DNA of 64,000 bases from Marinobacter nauticus (lineage in GTDB: Bacteria > Pseudomonadota > Gammaproteobacteria > Enterobacterales > Shewanellaceae). Under the pieces are notes generated by a model. It ran no database searches and was not told where the DNA came from. It saw nothing but the letters and a program-made list of their open reading frames with translations. Position 1 is the first letter of the stretch. Each line of letters begins with the position of its first letter. Position numbers and translations under genes: made by a program. Location: positions 372,001 through 436,000 of the forward strand of contig NZ_JAHVJZ010000005.1 in NCBI RefSeq assembly GCF_019801015.1, read 5' to 3'. Shown piece by piece: positions 29,799-37,940 of the stretch.

Positions 29799-29845
29799 TC
29801 CGCCACCCCGTCCGTACCGAGCGTTTTTGGACGGGGACACGCCTT

Positions 29846-30253
29846 ATGCATCCTCACGCACACTGGCTGGGTGTGGCTGGCCTGACGCCTTTCTGGGGGC
29901 TGCCTCTGTTGGCCGGCCTGGGTCTGACCAGCGTCGATACCGCAATGACGGCCTTTCTCGGCTACAGCGCCATCATCCTCTCCTTCCTCGGCGGCATTCA
30001 CTGGTACGCCAGCGTGATTGCCCAATCTATGCCACCGCAGACCTACACCGCCATGCTGCCCAGTATCGTAGCGTGGCTGGCGCTGGTGCTGTTCTCACCC
30101 GGACTGGCTCTGCTGGTGTTGCCACTGGGGTTTGTGGCGCTGCTGATTTACGACTTTCGCACCCTCAATCCGCCACCGGGCTACTGGAACCTGCGGGGCA
30201 CGCTGACCACCGTTGCGGTACTTTGCCACGGCTGGATGGCGCTGATTCACTGA
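29846..30253 (+). CDS. DUF3429-like small membrane protein
   Basis: A 135-residue inner-membrane protein with four to five hydrophobic segments. FLGGIHWYASV after the second segment and the overall plan match the DUF3429 family, which has no established function. GGGG lies about ten bases before the ATG. It follows cyaA by 47 bases and precedes the next gene by 62, so all three may share a transcript. Assignment to DUF3429 is from memory of the family signature. Confidence 0.7.
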   Translation: MHPHAHWLGVAGLTPFWGLPLLAGLGLTSVDTAMTAFLGYSAIILSFLGGIHWYASVIAQSMPPQTYTAMLPSIVAWLALVLFSPGLALLVLPLGFVALLIYDFRTLNPPPGYWNLRGTLTTVAVLCHGWMALIH

Positions 30254-30315
30254 ACAAGGTGACGACAGGCCAGCGACCCCCTATGCTGGGATTTTTGCAT
30301 TGGGGAGAGAGGGTT

Positions 30316-31386
30316 ATGCTTCGATCGTTGTGTTCAGGCCTGGGGCTGGCCTGCTGCTCTGTGATGCTGCTGGTCAGCCCGGGCTGGGCCAATCAGGCTG
30401 AGGTCGCCGAACGGATCCAGCACACCTACGAAACCCAGCTCTACACCCTGCCTGCCGTCAAAGCCGGCCACTTTGGATTGCGTATGTACCGCCAAACCGG
30501 CGATCCCAAATACGCCGCCGCCATCTGGCAGGACATGGCCCGGGTCGCCAGCACCCTGAACCAGATTGCAGCCGAACTGCCAAACCCGGCAGCCGTTCAG
30601 GCCGAGGGCGCAGAGCGACTGGCCCAATACAAAGACAGTGACCCTAAACGCCGGCAGGCGCGCATGGCCGCTACCGCCGACAAACCGGAATACCTGGTGC
30701 TGGGCGTCTCTCTGCTCGGCGCCATGGCCCGGGCCGACGAATACGGCCTCAAACACAGGGATGACGCCCGGCTGAGGGCACTGTTGCGCCAGTACGATTT
30801 TGCCCGCTACAGCGAGGACCCGGCTCTGGTGCGGGTTTGGGCAGCTCAGCTGGCCAACCAGGTTTACTGGTTGCGGCAACTGGGGGAGGGAGAGTACGTC
30901 GACGGTTTTGTCCGGACTTTCCGGGACACCTACCCGGACGCCGGAGACGCGCAACTGTCTGAGCGCGAGTACGGCAACAAGATCTACGGCCTGACCCACC
31001 TCATCTTTGCCGCCTCCGGCTATTACCAGCAGCAGGTCAATCCGGCGGACTTTGCCTGGGTCTACGACTATTTTCGTCGGGAGATCGACACCATTCTGCG
31101 TCGCTGCAAGGAGGACATCATTGCCGAAGTGGGGCTGAGCTTCCTGCTCGCTGGACTGGATAACGACCCGGTGGTGGCAAAAACCCAGAACGCCATTGCC
31201 GGGGCGTTCAATGCAGACGCAGGCCTTATCCCTTCCGTCTCGGGCAGTCCGAACCTGAAAGGTGGCGAGCACCGCAATGTGTTGGCGGTGATGCTGCTGG
31301 ATTGGCGGGGAGTAAGAAAAGGGCCGGATGCGCGGCTGCACCCGGAATGGTTCGCGCCGCTGCCATACGGCCTGGAAGCGAAATAA
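30316..31386 (+). CDS. Secreted alpha-helical protein, DUF3541-like
   Basis: A 356-residue exported protein. Residues 1-25 are a signal peptide (VSPGWA cleavage). The mature part is helical and Tyr/Arg-rich with YGNKIYGLTHLIFAASGYYQQ and EVGLSFLLAG segments, resembling helical-toroid folds. I relate it tentatively to DUF3541, a family of Shewanella- and Vibrio-type bacteria without known function. ATG 30316 has GGAGAGAGGG directly upstream; a longer frame starting at 29827 is the wrong frame for the DUF3429 gene and is rejected. A symmetric hairpin follows the stop. Confidence 0.7.
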   Translation: MLRSLCSGLGLACCSVMLLVSPGWANQAEVAERIQHTYETQLYTLPAVKAGHFGLRMYRQTGDPKYAAAIWQDMARVASTLNQIAAELPNPAAVQAEGAERLAQYKDSDPKRRQARMAATADKPEYLVLGVSLLGAMARADEYGLKHRDDARLRALLRQYDFARYSEDPALVRVWAAQLANQVYWLRQLGEGEYVDGFVRTFRDTYPDAGDAQLSEREYGNKIYGLTHLIFAASGYYQQQVNPADFAWVYDYFRREIDTILRRCKEDIIAEVGLSFLLAGLDNDPVVAKTQNAIAGAFNADAGLIPSVSGSPNLKGGEHRNVLAVMLLDWRGVRKGPDARLHPEWFAPLPYGLEAK

Positions 31387-31392
31387 CAGCAA

Positions 31393-31410
31393 CGCGGGCC
31401 TGGGCCCGCG
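31393..31410. terminator. Symmetric hairpin between DUF3541-like gene and cyaY
   Basis: CGCGGGCC-TG-GGCCCGCG is a perfect 8-bp stem between the convergent genes. There is no T run on either side, so termination activity is uncertain. Confidence 0.4.
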
Positions 31411-31417
31411 CTGTGAT

Positions 31418-31735
31418 TCAGAACCGGATGGCCTCACCACCCTGCTTGGCGACCGCGGCAGACAGGAAGCCATACAGCTCTTCGCCGCTGCGGTCGTCCC
31501 GCCACTCACCCTCTTGGTAGGAAAAGTGGAAGCCGCCAAACTTGGTGGCCACCCAGATCTGGCTCATCGCTTCCTGCTTATTGATGATGATCTGGCTGTC
31601 GTCAGCGCACTCGAGTTCCAGCACATTACCGGATTGTTCGTAGTCCAGGTCCAGCCCGGCGTCGTCGATGGTTTCAGTGATGTGCTCCAGCACCGCGTCC
31701 GCGAGCTGATGATATTGGCTGTGATCCAGGGCCAT
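31418..31735 (-). CDS. cyaY: Frataxin homologue CyaY
   Basis: A 105-residue acidic iron-binding protein that modulates IscS-IscU Fe-S cluster assembly. The frataxin signature is visible: an acidic first helix (ADAVLEHITETIDDAGLDLDYEQSG), NVLELECADDSQIIINKQEAMSQIWVATKFGGFHFSY, and a short C-terminal helix. Length equals E. coli CyaY (106). ATG 31735 opens the conserved MALDHSQYHQLAD start, so the longer frame upstream is rejected. It is divergent from lptM-lysA, as cyaY is from yifL-dapF in E. coli. Confidence 0.95.
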   Translation of the reverse strand: MALDHSQYHQLADAVLEHITETIDDAGLDLDYEQSGNVLELECADDSQIIINKQEAMSQIWVATKFGGFHFSYQEGEWRDDRSGEELYGFLSAAVAKQGGEAIRF

Positions 31736-31808
31736 AACAGGTTGTCTCTTTGCAATTGGCTGTGTCGATGCGATTATACGACCATCTAGAACAAAATCTG
31801 CCCCCATC

Positions 31809-31964
31809 ATGCAACGACTTACCCTGGCGGTGCTGTTGCTGCTTGGGCTTTCCGCCTGCGGCCAGAAGGGCCCGCTCTACCTGCCGGAAACGCCCGAAAG
31901 CAACCAAACCCAGCCTGAGCAAAGCCCCGTAGCGGCCTCCGAAAACCAAGAACAAGGGAACTGA
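31809..31964 (+). CDS. lptM: Small lipoprotein LptM (YifL)
   Basis: A 51-residue lipoprotein. The signal sequence ends in the lipobox LSAC (Cys at 17), followed by GQKGPLYLP, which is the invariant LptM/YifL motif, and then a polar Pro/Gln/Glu tail. In E. coli LptM stabilises the LptDE lipopolysaccharide translocon. The stop is one base before the lysA start, so it is the first gene of the lysA-dapF operon, as in many gammaproteobacteria. Confidence 0.92.
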   Translation: MQRLTLAVLLLLGLSACGQKGPLYLPETPESNQTQPEQSPVAASENQEQGN

Positions 31965-31965
31965 G

Positions 31966-33210
31966 TTGGACCATTTCAGCTATCAACAAGGAGCGCTGTG
32001 CGCTGAAGATGTGCCACTGGCCGACATTGCACGTGCCCACGGCACCCCCTGCTATGTCTATTCCCGCGCCACTATTGAGCGCCATTATCACGCCTTTGAC
32101 CGCGCCGTCGGGGACCACCCGCACCTGATCTGCTACGCCGTAAAAGCCAACTCCAACATCGCTGTGCTGAACCTGCTGGCCCGCCTGGGCAGTGGATTCG
32201 ACATCGTCTCCGGTGGTGAGCTGGCCCGGGTGATGCAGGCCGGTGGCGACCCGAAAAAAGTGGTGTTCTCCGGTGTCGGAAAAACCCCGGATGAGATGCG
32301 CCAGGCGCTGAAGGCCGGCATCTACTGCTTTAACGTGGAGTCGGAAGCGGAGCTGGAGCGCCTCAATGAGGTGGCCGGTGAGATGGGCATGCAGGCGCCG
32401 GTTTCTCTGCGGGTAAACCCGGATGTGGACGCCGGCACCCACCCCTATATCTCCACCGGCCTGAAAGAGAACAAATTCGGCATCGCCATGGACCGCGCCG
32501 AAGTGGTGTTCCAGCGCGCCGCTGCACTGCCCAACCTGGTGGTTAAAGGCGCCGACTGCCATATCGGCAGCCAGCTCACCAGCCTGCCTCCGTTTATTGA
32601 TGCACTGGATCGCCTGCTGGCGCTGGTGGATCGCCTGGCCGAGCAGGGCATTATCCTTTCCCATCTGGATGTGGGCGGTGGCCTGGGCGTTCGCTATGAC
32701 GAAGAGAGCCCGCCTCAGCCAGACGAATACGCCCGCGCTCTGCGCCAGCGTTTGGGTGCCCGCCCGCTGACCCTGATCCTGGAGCCGGGCCGGGCCATTA
32801 TGGCCAATGCCGGTGTGCTGGTGACGGAGGTGGCCTACCTGAAGCAGGGCGAAGATCGTCATTTCGCTATCGTTGATGCGGCAATGAACGACCTGATCCG
32901 CCCCAGCCTTTACAGCGCCTGGCAGGCGATCATTCCGGTTTCTCCCCGCGAAGGGACACCCAGCGTGTACGACGTGGTAGGGCCGGTCTGCGAAACCGGT
33001 GACTTCCTCGGCAAGGGTCGGGAGCTGGTGATTGAGCAGGGCGATCTGCTGGCGGTCCGCAGTGCGGGTGCCTACGGCTTTACCATGTCCTCCAACTACA
33101 ACAGCCGTCCCCGTGTGGCAGAAGTGATGGTGGACGGCGATGTGCATCACCTTATCCGTGCCCGGGAAACCGTGGAACAACTGTGGCAAGGCGAAAGCCT
33201 CCTGCCGTAA
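31966..33210 (+). CDS. lysA: Diaminopimelate decarboxylase
   Basis: Pyridoxal-phosphate enzyme converting meso-diaminopimelate to lysine. The 414-residue alanine-racemase-fold protein has the PLP lysine in CYAVKANSN (Lys60), the HIGSQ segment, the GGGLG phosphate loop and EPGRAI; the partner-subunit CETGDFLG motif carries the catalytic Cys. The start is TTG, one base after the lptM stop, with AAGGGA upstream; there is no ATG near the conserved beginning. It sits next to dapF, whose product supplies its substrate. Confidence 0.96.
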   Translation: MDHFSYQQGALCAEDVPLADIARAHGTPCYVYSRATIERHYHAFDRAVGDHPHLICYAVKANSNIAVLNLLARLGSGFDIVSGGELARVMQAGGDPKKVVFSGVGKTPDEMRQALKAGIYCFNVESEAELERLNEVAGEMGMQAPVSLRVNPDVDAGTHPYISTGLKENKFGIAMDRAEVVFQRAAALPNLVVKGADCHIGSQLTSLPPFIDALDRLLALVDRLAEQGIILSHLDVGGGLGVRYDEESPPQPDEYARALRQRLGARPLTLILEPGRAIMANAGVLVTEVAYLKQGEDRHFAIVDAAMNDLIRPSLYSAWQAIIPVSPREGTPSVYDVVGPVCETGDFLGKGRELVIEQGDLLAVRSAGAYGFTMSSNYNSRPRVAEVMVDGDVHHLIRARETVEQLWQGESLLP

Positions 33211-33246
33211 ACTAGCCGGATAACCTCAGGATTAAGGCGTATCAAC

Positions 33247-34074
33247 TTGATACATTTCAGCAAGATGCATGGTCTCGGCAACGACTTTATGGTGGTGGAT
33301 GGGATCACCCAGAACCTCTACCTGTCGCCGGAAAAGATCCGCCAGCTGGCGGATCGCCATCTAGGCATCGGCTTCGATCAGCTTCTGGTGGTGGAACCGC
33401 CCTACGACCCGGATCAGGATTTCCACTACCGGATCTTCAACGCCGACGGCGGTGAAGTGGAGCAGTGCGGCAACGGCGCACGCTGTTTTGCCCGCTTTGT
33501 GCGCCTCAAGGGACTGACACACAAAAACCGCATCCAGGTCTCTACCCAAGGTGGCCCTCTGGTGCTGGAGCTGGACGGTGAGGACCGGGTCACCGTCAAT
33601 ATGGGCGTGCCCAACTTTGAACCCGCAGCGCTGCCCTTTCGCGCCAATAAGGTGGAGAAAACCTACCTGCTGCCAACGGAAGCGCAGACGGTGCTTGCGG
33701 GTGCCGTCTCCATGGGCAACCCCCACTGTGTCATCCGTGTCGATGACATACAGAGCGCACCGGTAGAGACCGTGGGCCCGCTGCTGGAACGCCACGAGCG
33801 CTTCCCCAAGGGGGTGAATGTGGGCTTTATGCAGGTGCTGAACCCAAACCACATCAAACTGCGTGTGTTTGAGCGCGGTGCCGGGGAAACCCAGGCCTGC
33901 GGAACCGGTGCCTGTGCGGCTGCCGTCGTCGGCCAGTTCCAGGGCATTCTCGGGGATCGGGTCCGTGTTGACCTCCCCGGGGGGACGCTGCAGATCCGCT
34001 GGGCCGGTGAGGGCAAACCGGTCTATATGACCGGACCGGCGGTACACGTCTACGACGGGCAGATTGAACTATGA
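33247..34074 (+). CDS. dapF: Diaminopimelate epimerase
   Basis: Epimerises LL- to meso-diaminopimelate for lysine and peptidoglycan. The 275-residue product has [11 protein letters not shown] at the start and the two catalytic cysteines, Cys74 in QCGNGARC and Cys218 in ACGTGAC. The start is TTG at 33247, preceded by AAGG; the next ATG would remove part of the conserved [11 protein letters not shown] sequence. The stop overlaps the DUF484 start by four bases (ATGA). Confidence 0.97.
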   Translation: MIHFSKMHGLGNDFMVVDGITQNLYLSPEKIRQLADRHLGIGFDQLLVVEPPYDPDQDFHYRIFNADGGEVEQCGNGARCFARFVRLKGLTHKNRIQVSTQGGPLVLELDGEDRVTVNMGVPNFEPAALPFRANKVEKTYLLPTEAQTVLAGAVSMGNPHCVIRVDDIQSAPVETVGPLLERHERFPKGVNVGFMQVLNPNHIKLRVFERGAGETQACGTGACAAAVVGQFQGILGDRVRVDLPGGTLQIRWAGEGKPVYMTGPAVHVYDGQIEL

Positions 34075-34733
34075 CTCAGGGCCTGACTGATCCGAATCAA
34101 CTCGATCCTATCCTGGTGCGGGAGTACCTGCTGGATCACCCGGACTTTTTTGCCCGCTATCCGGATCTGCTGGTGTCCATGCGCATCAACCACCCGGAGC
34201 GCGGCACCGTATCCCTGGTTGAGCGTCAGATGATGATGCTGCGCCAGCGGGTCGGGCAGTTGGAGGAGGAGATCACTTCGCTGCTGTCGATCGCCGCCCG
34301 CAACGAGGAGATCTACCGCTTCTACGGCAAGCTGATTTTCGATCTGCTGGCCTGCGAATCCCTCGACGCCCTGCAGCGGGAGATGGCGGATCAGCTGCGC
34401 CAGCGCTTCCGCTTTGGCCGGGTGCGCCTGCATGTGGCCAAGACGCCTAACCAGTTTGAGCACGAGGCGATCCACGGGATCCTGCGCCGCCGACTGGACG
34501 GCAACAACTACTACCTTGGCCGGCTGCCCTCTGCGGAAGCGCAGTTGATGGTGGGACTGGAAACCGGTTCAGTCGCGCTGATCGGCCTGGGTGAAGCCAA
34601 TCACTGGCACGGTGTGGTGGCCATCGCCTCCCATGATCCCGGCCACTTTGTGGCGGACATGGACACCTTGCTGCTGGATCAGCTCAAACATCTGCTCACC
34701 TACCGGGTCCGTCAGCTGCTCGACGATGAATAA
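34071..34733 (+). CDS. DUF484 protein (YigA family)
   Basis: A 220-residue cytoplasmic protein with an N-terminal helical part containing [15 protein letters not shown], a short coiled coil ([26 protein letters not shown]), and a GAF-like C-terminal half. This is the DUF484 family, invariably found beside xerC in gammaproteobacteria but without an assigned biochemical role. It overlaps dapF by four bases and xerC by eight, so it is translated in step with both. Confidence 0.9.
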   Translation: MTQGLTDPNQLDPILVREYLLDHPDFFARYPDLLVSMRINHPERGTVSLVERQMMMLRQRVGQLEEEITSLLSIAARNEEIYRFYGKLIFDLLACESLDALQREMADQLRQRFRFGRVRLHVAKTPNQFEHEAIHGILRRRLDGNNYYLGRLPSAEAQLMVGLETGSVALIGLGEANHWHGVVAIASHDPGHFVADMDTLLLDQLKHLLTYRVRQLLDDE

Positions 34734-35616
34734 GGCGCTGGACGCATTCCGCCACTACCTGGAAGACGAGCGCCAATACTCGCCCCATACGGTTCGCAAC
34801 TATCTGCGGGAACTCGACCGCTGTTTGCCATTGCTCGCCGCTCAGGGCGTCGATGACTGGTCACAGCTGCGCACCACACATTGTCAGGCGCTGTTGGCCA
34901 AGCTGCACCGCCAGGGACTGTCACCGCGCTCACTGGCACTGACCCTGTCCGCCCTGCGTCAACTGATCAAATTTCTGCTTCGCGAAGACCGCTTACAACA
35001 CGATCCCATGGTGGGGCTGCAGGCGCCGAAACAGGGCCGCCCACTGCCGAAAAACCTCGATGTGGACCAGATCGACCGCCTGCTTACCCTGGATGAGACC
35101 GATCCACTGGCTGTCCGTGACCGGGCGATCATGGAGCTGTTCTACTCCTCTGGCCTGCGTCTGGCGGAGCTGGTGGGGCTGAACACTCAGCAACTCGACC
35201 TGAAAGAGGGCCAGGTCCGGGTACTGGGTAAAGGCGGCAAGGAGCGACAATTGCCGGTAGGCCGAATGGCGCAGGAGTGGTTAGGCCGCTATCTGGCTCT
35301 GCGGCCAATGCTGACAAAAGGCGGGGAGAGCGACGCGCTGTTCCTGTCCAGCCGGGGCAGCCGGCTCAGTCCCCGAAGCGTACAATCCCGACTGGCCAAA
35401 TGGGGCCAGAACCAGGCATTGGACAGCAAGGTGCACCCTCATAAACTGCGCCACAGCTTCGCCACCCATCTGCTTGAGTCATCCGGCGACCTGCGGGCGG
35501 TGCAGGAACTGCTTGGTCACGCTAACCTGTCCACCACCCAGATCTACACCCACCTGGATTTCCAGCATCTGGCTAACGTCTACGACAGCGCCCACCCGCG
35601 CGCTCGAAAAAAGTAG
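34726..35616 (+). CDS. xerC: Site-specific tyrosine recombinase XerC
   Basis: With XerD it resolves chromosome dimers at dif. The 296-residue product has an N-terminal SAM-like core-binding domain ([23 protein letters not shown]) and a C-terminal catalytic domain. The R-K-H-R-H-Y set is present: Arg in [12 protein letters not shown], Lys in [33 protein letters not shown] with His and the nucleophilic Tyr. The ATG at 34726 overlaps the DUF484 stop by eight bases; the frame extends further upstream but only as a shadow of DUF484. Confidence 0.96.
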   Translation: MNKALDAFRHYLEDERQYSPHTVRNYLRELDRCLPLLAAQGVDDWSQLRTTHCQALLAKLHRQGLSPRSLALTLSALRQLIKFLLREDRLQHDPMVGLQAPKQGRPLPKNLDVDQIDRLLTLDETDPLAVRDRAIMELFYSSGLRLAELVGLNTQQLDLKEGQVRVLGKGGKERQLPVGRMAQEWLGRYLALRPMLTKGGESDALFLSSRGSRLSPRSVQSRLAKWGQNQALDSKVHPHKLRHSFATHLLESSGDLRAVQELLGHANLSTTQIYTHLDFQHLANVYDSAHPRARKK

Positions 35617-35623
35617 CCCGGAC

Positions 35624-35962
35624 TCAGCGGCCCACAATCAGGTAGGCCGCAAATCCCACCCAGCTCAGCAACAGCAAAATCCAGGGCAGCCAGGACGTCG
35701 GTGATGCCGCCTCAACGCTCTCGTCGGCCACGTCCGTTGCCTCAGCACGCGCTTTCGCTCGTCGTTCCTGCTTCTTCGCCTTGTCCGCTGCCCGAGCCTT
35801 GGCCTTCTGCTGTTTCTTGTACTCTGCGATGCCCTTTTCGATGCCTTTGGCGATCAGCTTGGTCTGTTCTTTGGTCTGCCCCGGCTGTTGAGTGCCCCGG
35901 GCAATCTTCATCGATTCCGCCACCACTTCAGCAGAAACGGGCGGGGTGTTGGCTTTGGCCAT
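35624..35962 (-). CDS. DUF2956-like single-pass membrane protein
   Basis: A 112-residue protein. The N-terminal half has MAKANTPPVSAEVVAESMKIARGTQQPGQTKEQTKLIAKGIEKGIAEYKKQQK, then a highly basic Lys/Arg/Ala helix, and one C-terminal membrane segment (WLPWILLLLSWVGFAAYLIV). This matches the DUF2956 family as I remember it, a tail-anchored protein of unknown function in marine gammaproteobacteria. It is convergent with xerC, with only seven bases between stops and no terminator visible. Confidence 0.75.
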   Translation of the reverse strand: MAKANTPPVSAEVVAESMKIARGTQQPGQTKEQTKLIAKGIEKGIAEYKKQQKAKARAADKAKKQERRAKARAEATDVADESVEAASPTSWLPWILLLLSWVGFAAYLIVGR

Positions 35963-36188
35963 GGTGTTCTGTCCTCAAATATCCGGTGGCCATTGTAACC
36001 AGCCGCGGCAAAATCCTGCCACTTCCGCCGGGAGGCGACTTTATGACGGCGTCAAAAAACCGCCTCAAACAACCAATGCATTGTTTTAAAAGGACATTTA
36101 GATCTGGCTCGGCTTTTGCACCTTAAATTAGCACCTGGCGCCCCTAACCATGACGCCCTCTGTGTTGCCTGGAAGTGAAGGATCACCC

Positions 36189-37121
36189 ATGACATCGCGA
36201 GCTGCCGTTTTCTTTGACCACCTGTCCAGCCGCCTGAGCCTGACCGCTCTGGTCGGGCTGGCCTTTTTACTGGATATCAGTGCCAGCCCGGACGCGTTCG
36301 GGCCTCTGCTCTACGCCGCCGTACTGGTTGCCTGCCTCTACCTGCGGGACCGCCTGGCGCTGCTGATCCTCGGTTTGGCCTCGGTCGCGCTGATGCTGGT
36401 GGCCGCCGGTATGGACCCCACGCAAACCCTCGGTGAAAGCCTCGCGGGACAACGGGGCAGCACCATCGGCACCCTGCTGCTGGTCGCGCTGCCCGGCGCC
36501 CAGGTTTTGCGCCGCTGGGAGCGTCAGCAGCGACGCCTGACGGCCCAGGCTCAGACCGACCCTCTGACCGGGCTGGCCAATCGTCGCCAGCTGGACCAAC
36601 ACCTCAGCCGCGCCTGGCATCAGGCCCGGCGTCATAACCAGAACCTGGCCGTACTGATGCTGGATCTGGACCACTTCAAGCACCTGAATGACACCCTGGG
36701 CCATCTGGAAGGCGACGCCCTGCTGCTGCGCTTTGCCGCGCTGCTTGGCGAAGCCTGCCGGGGCAGCGATGTGGCCGGTCGCTTTGGCGGCGAGGAGTTT
36801 ATGTTGATCTGCCCCAATACCGATGGTCCCGGCGCACTGACTCTGGCAGAGCGGATACGCGGTCGCTGGCAGGCTCACACCGCCGATCTGCCCGAAGCCC
36901 AGACCGTCAGCATCGGCATCGCCATACTCGGCCCGGAGCAGAGTGACCCGCAAAGCCTGGTCGCCAATGCCGACGCGGCCCTTTACTGCGCCAAATCCCA
37001 GGGCCGAAACCGGAGTCAGCTGGGCCTGCCATTGCACCTTGCCAGGCCGACAAAAGTGGAACCGGTTCAGGCACTCAAGGCCACCGAGGCACAAACCGCG
37101 CCTCCGCTGCGCAGCGTCTGA
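36189..37121 (+). CDS. Membrane-bound diguanylate cyclase (GGDEF)
   Basis: A 310-residue protein with about four membrane segments (residues ~20-110), a short linker (RRWERQQRRLTAQAQ) and a full GGDEF domain. TDPLTGLANRRQLDQHL opens it, LDLDHFKHLNDTLGHLEGD carries the metal/substrate residues, and the active site reads RFGGEEF. It should make cyclic di-GMP at the inner face of the membrane. No RxxD inhibitory site is obvious. ATG 36189 is preferred for its AAGGA ribosome site; an upstream in-frame ATG at 36150 lacks one. Confidence 0.9.
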   Translation: MTSRAAVFFDHLSSRLSLTALVGLAFLLDISASPDAFGPLLYAAVLVACLYLRDRLALLILGLASVALMLVAAGMDPTQTLGESLAGQRGSTIGTLLLVALPGAQVLRRWERQQRRLTAQAQTDPLTGLANRRQLDQHLSRAWHQARRHNQNLAVLMLDLDHFKHLNDTLGHLEGDALLLRFAALLGEACRGSDVAGRFGGEEFMLICPNTDGPGALTLAERIRGRWQAHTADLPEAQTVSIGIAILGPEQSDPQSLVANADAALYCAKSQGRNRSQLGLPLHLARPTKVEPVQALKATEAQTAPPLRSV

Positions 37122-37189
37122 GCCCCGCTCGCGGCCTGGACAGCCGCGGCAACCATGGGCATCATCGGGGCAATCCACAGGAGACCCCG

Positions 37190-37897
37190 ATGCGTTTTTA
37201 CCGCCGTCTGCAACCGGTGCAGGCCCTGAGCTTTGACCTTGACGACACCCTGTATGACAACACCCCGGTGCTGCTCAATGCCGAGGCACGTCTGCTGCAA
37301 CGGCTGGCGTCGGAAAGTCCGGATCCACGCGCGCAGGATCCCCACTGGTGGCAGCAGCAAAAAGCCGCCACGCTGATGGCGACGCCACACCTGCTCCACG
37401 ACACCACAGAAGCCCGCCGGGCCACACTGCAACGCGGGCTGGGTCTGCTCGGTCATGACAACCCCATCCGCGCCAGCGAACAGCTGATGTCGGACTTTCT
37501 GATCTGGCGCAGCGCCATCTCTGTACCTGCACAGATTGAGCAACTGCTGATGGGACTGGCTGAACGCTACCCGCTCGCGGTGATCACCAACGGCAATGCC
37601 GATGTCCGTCGCTTTTTGCCCAATGTGCCCTTTGCCAGCGTTCGTTGCGCCGGCCCTCATGGGGTTCAAAAGCCCGCTCCGGATCTGTTTCAGCAGTGCT
37701 GTGCTGAGCTGGGGATTCCCCCAGAGGCGTTATTGCACGTGGGCGATCATCCCGGCACCGACGTGCTTGGTGCCATCAATGCCGGCTGTCAGGCCGCGCT
37801 GTTGACGCCCGGAGCCAATGGCAGGATCCGTCGGGATGGCCCCGCTTTGCCGACGTTGGAACTGACCTCTCTGGAGGCCCTGCGCCATCTGCTGTGA
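37190..37897 (+). CDS. yigB: HAD-family phosphatase YigB
   Basis: A 235-residue haloacid-dehalogenase hydrolase. Motif I is FDLDDTLYD, motif II is VITNGNAD, and motifs III-IV are KPAPDLF and HVGDHPGTDV. The position between xerC and uvrD is that of E. coli YigB, which dephosphorylates FMN and the riboflavin precursor phosphate. Substrate is inferred by that synteny. The gene precedes uvrD by 43 bases. Confidence 0.92.
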   Translation: MRFYRRLQPVQALSFDLDDTLYDNTPVLLNAEARLLQRLASESPDPRAQDPHWWQQQKAATLMATPHLLHDTTEARRATLQRGLGLLGHDNPIRASEQLMSDFLIWRSAISVPAQIEQLLMGLAERYPLAVITNGNADVRRFLPNVPFASVRCAGPHGVQKPAPDLFQQCCAELGIPPEALLHVGDHPGTDVLGAINAGCQAALLTPGANGRIRRDGPALPTLELTSLEALRHLL

Positions 37898-37940
37898 CAG
37901 GGTATAATGGCGCCCCCTTGAGACTCCGCAGGCGCCAGAC

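Noticed and set aside
37891-37910. Possible LexA box before uvrD
   Set aside because: CTGT is present, but the matching ACAG at the right spacing is not, so no SOS box is called despite E. coli precedent.
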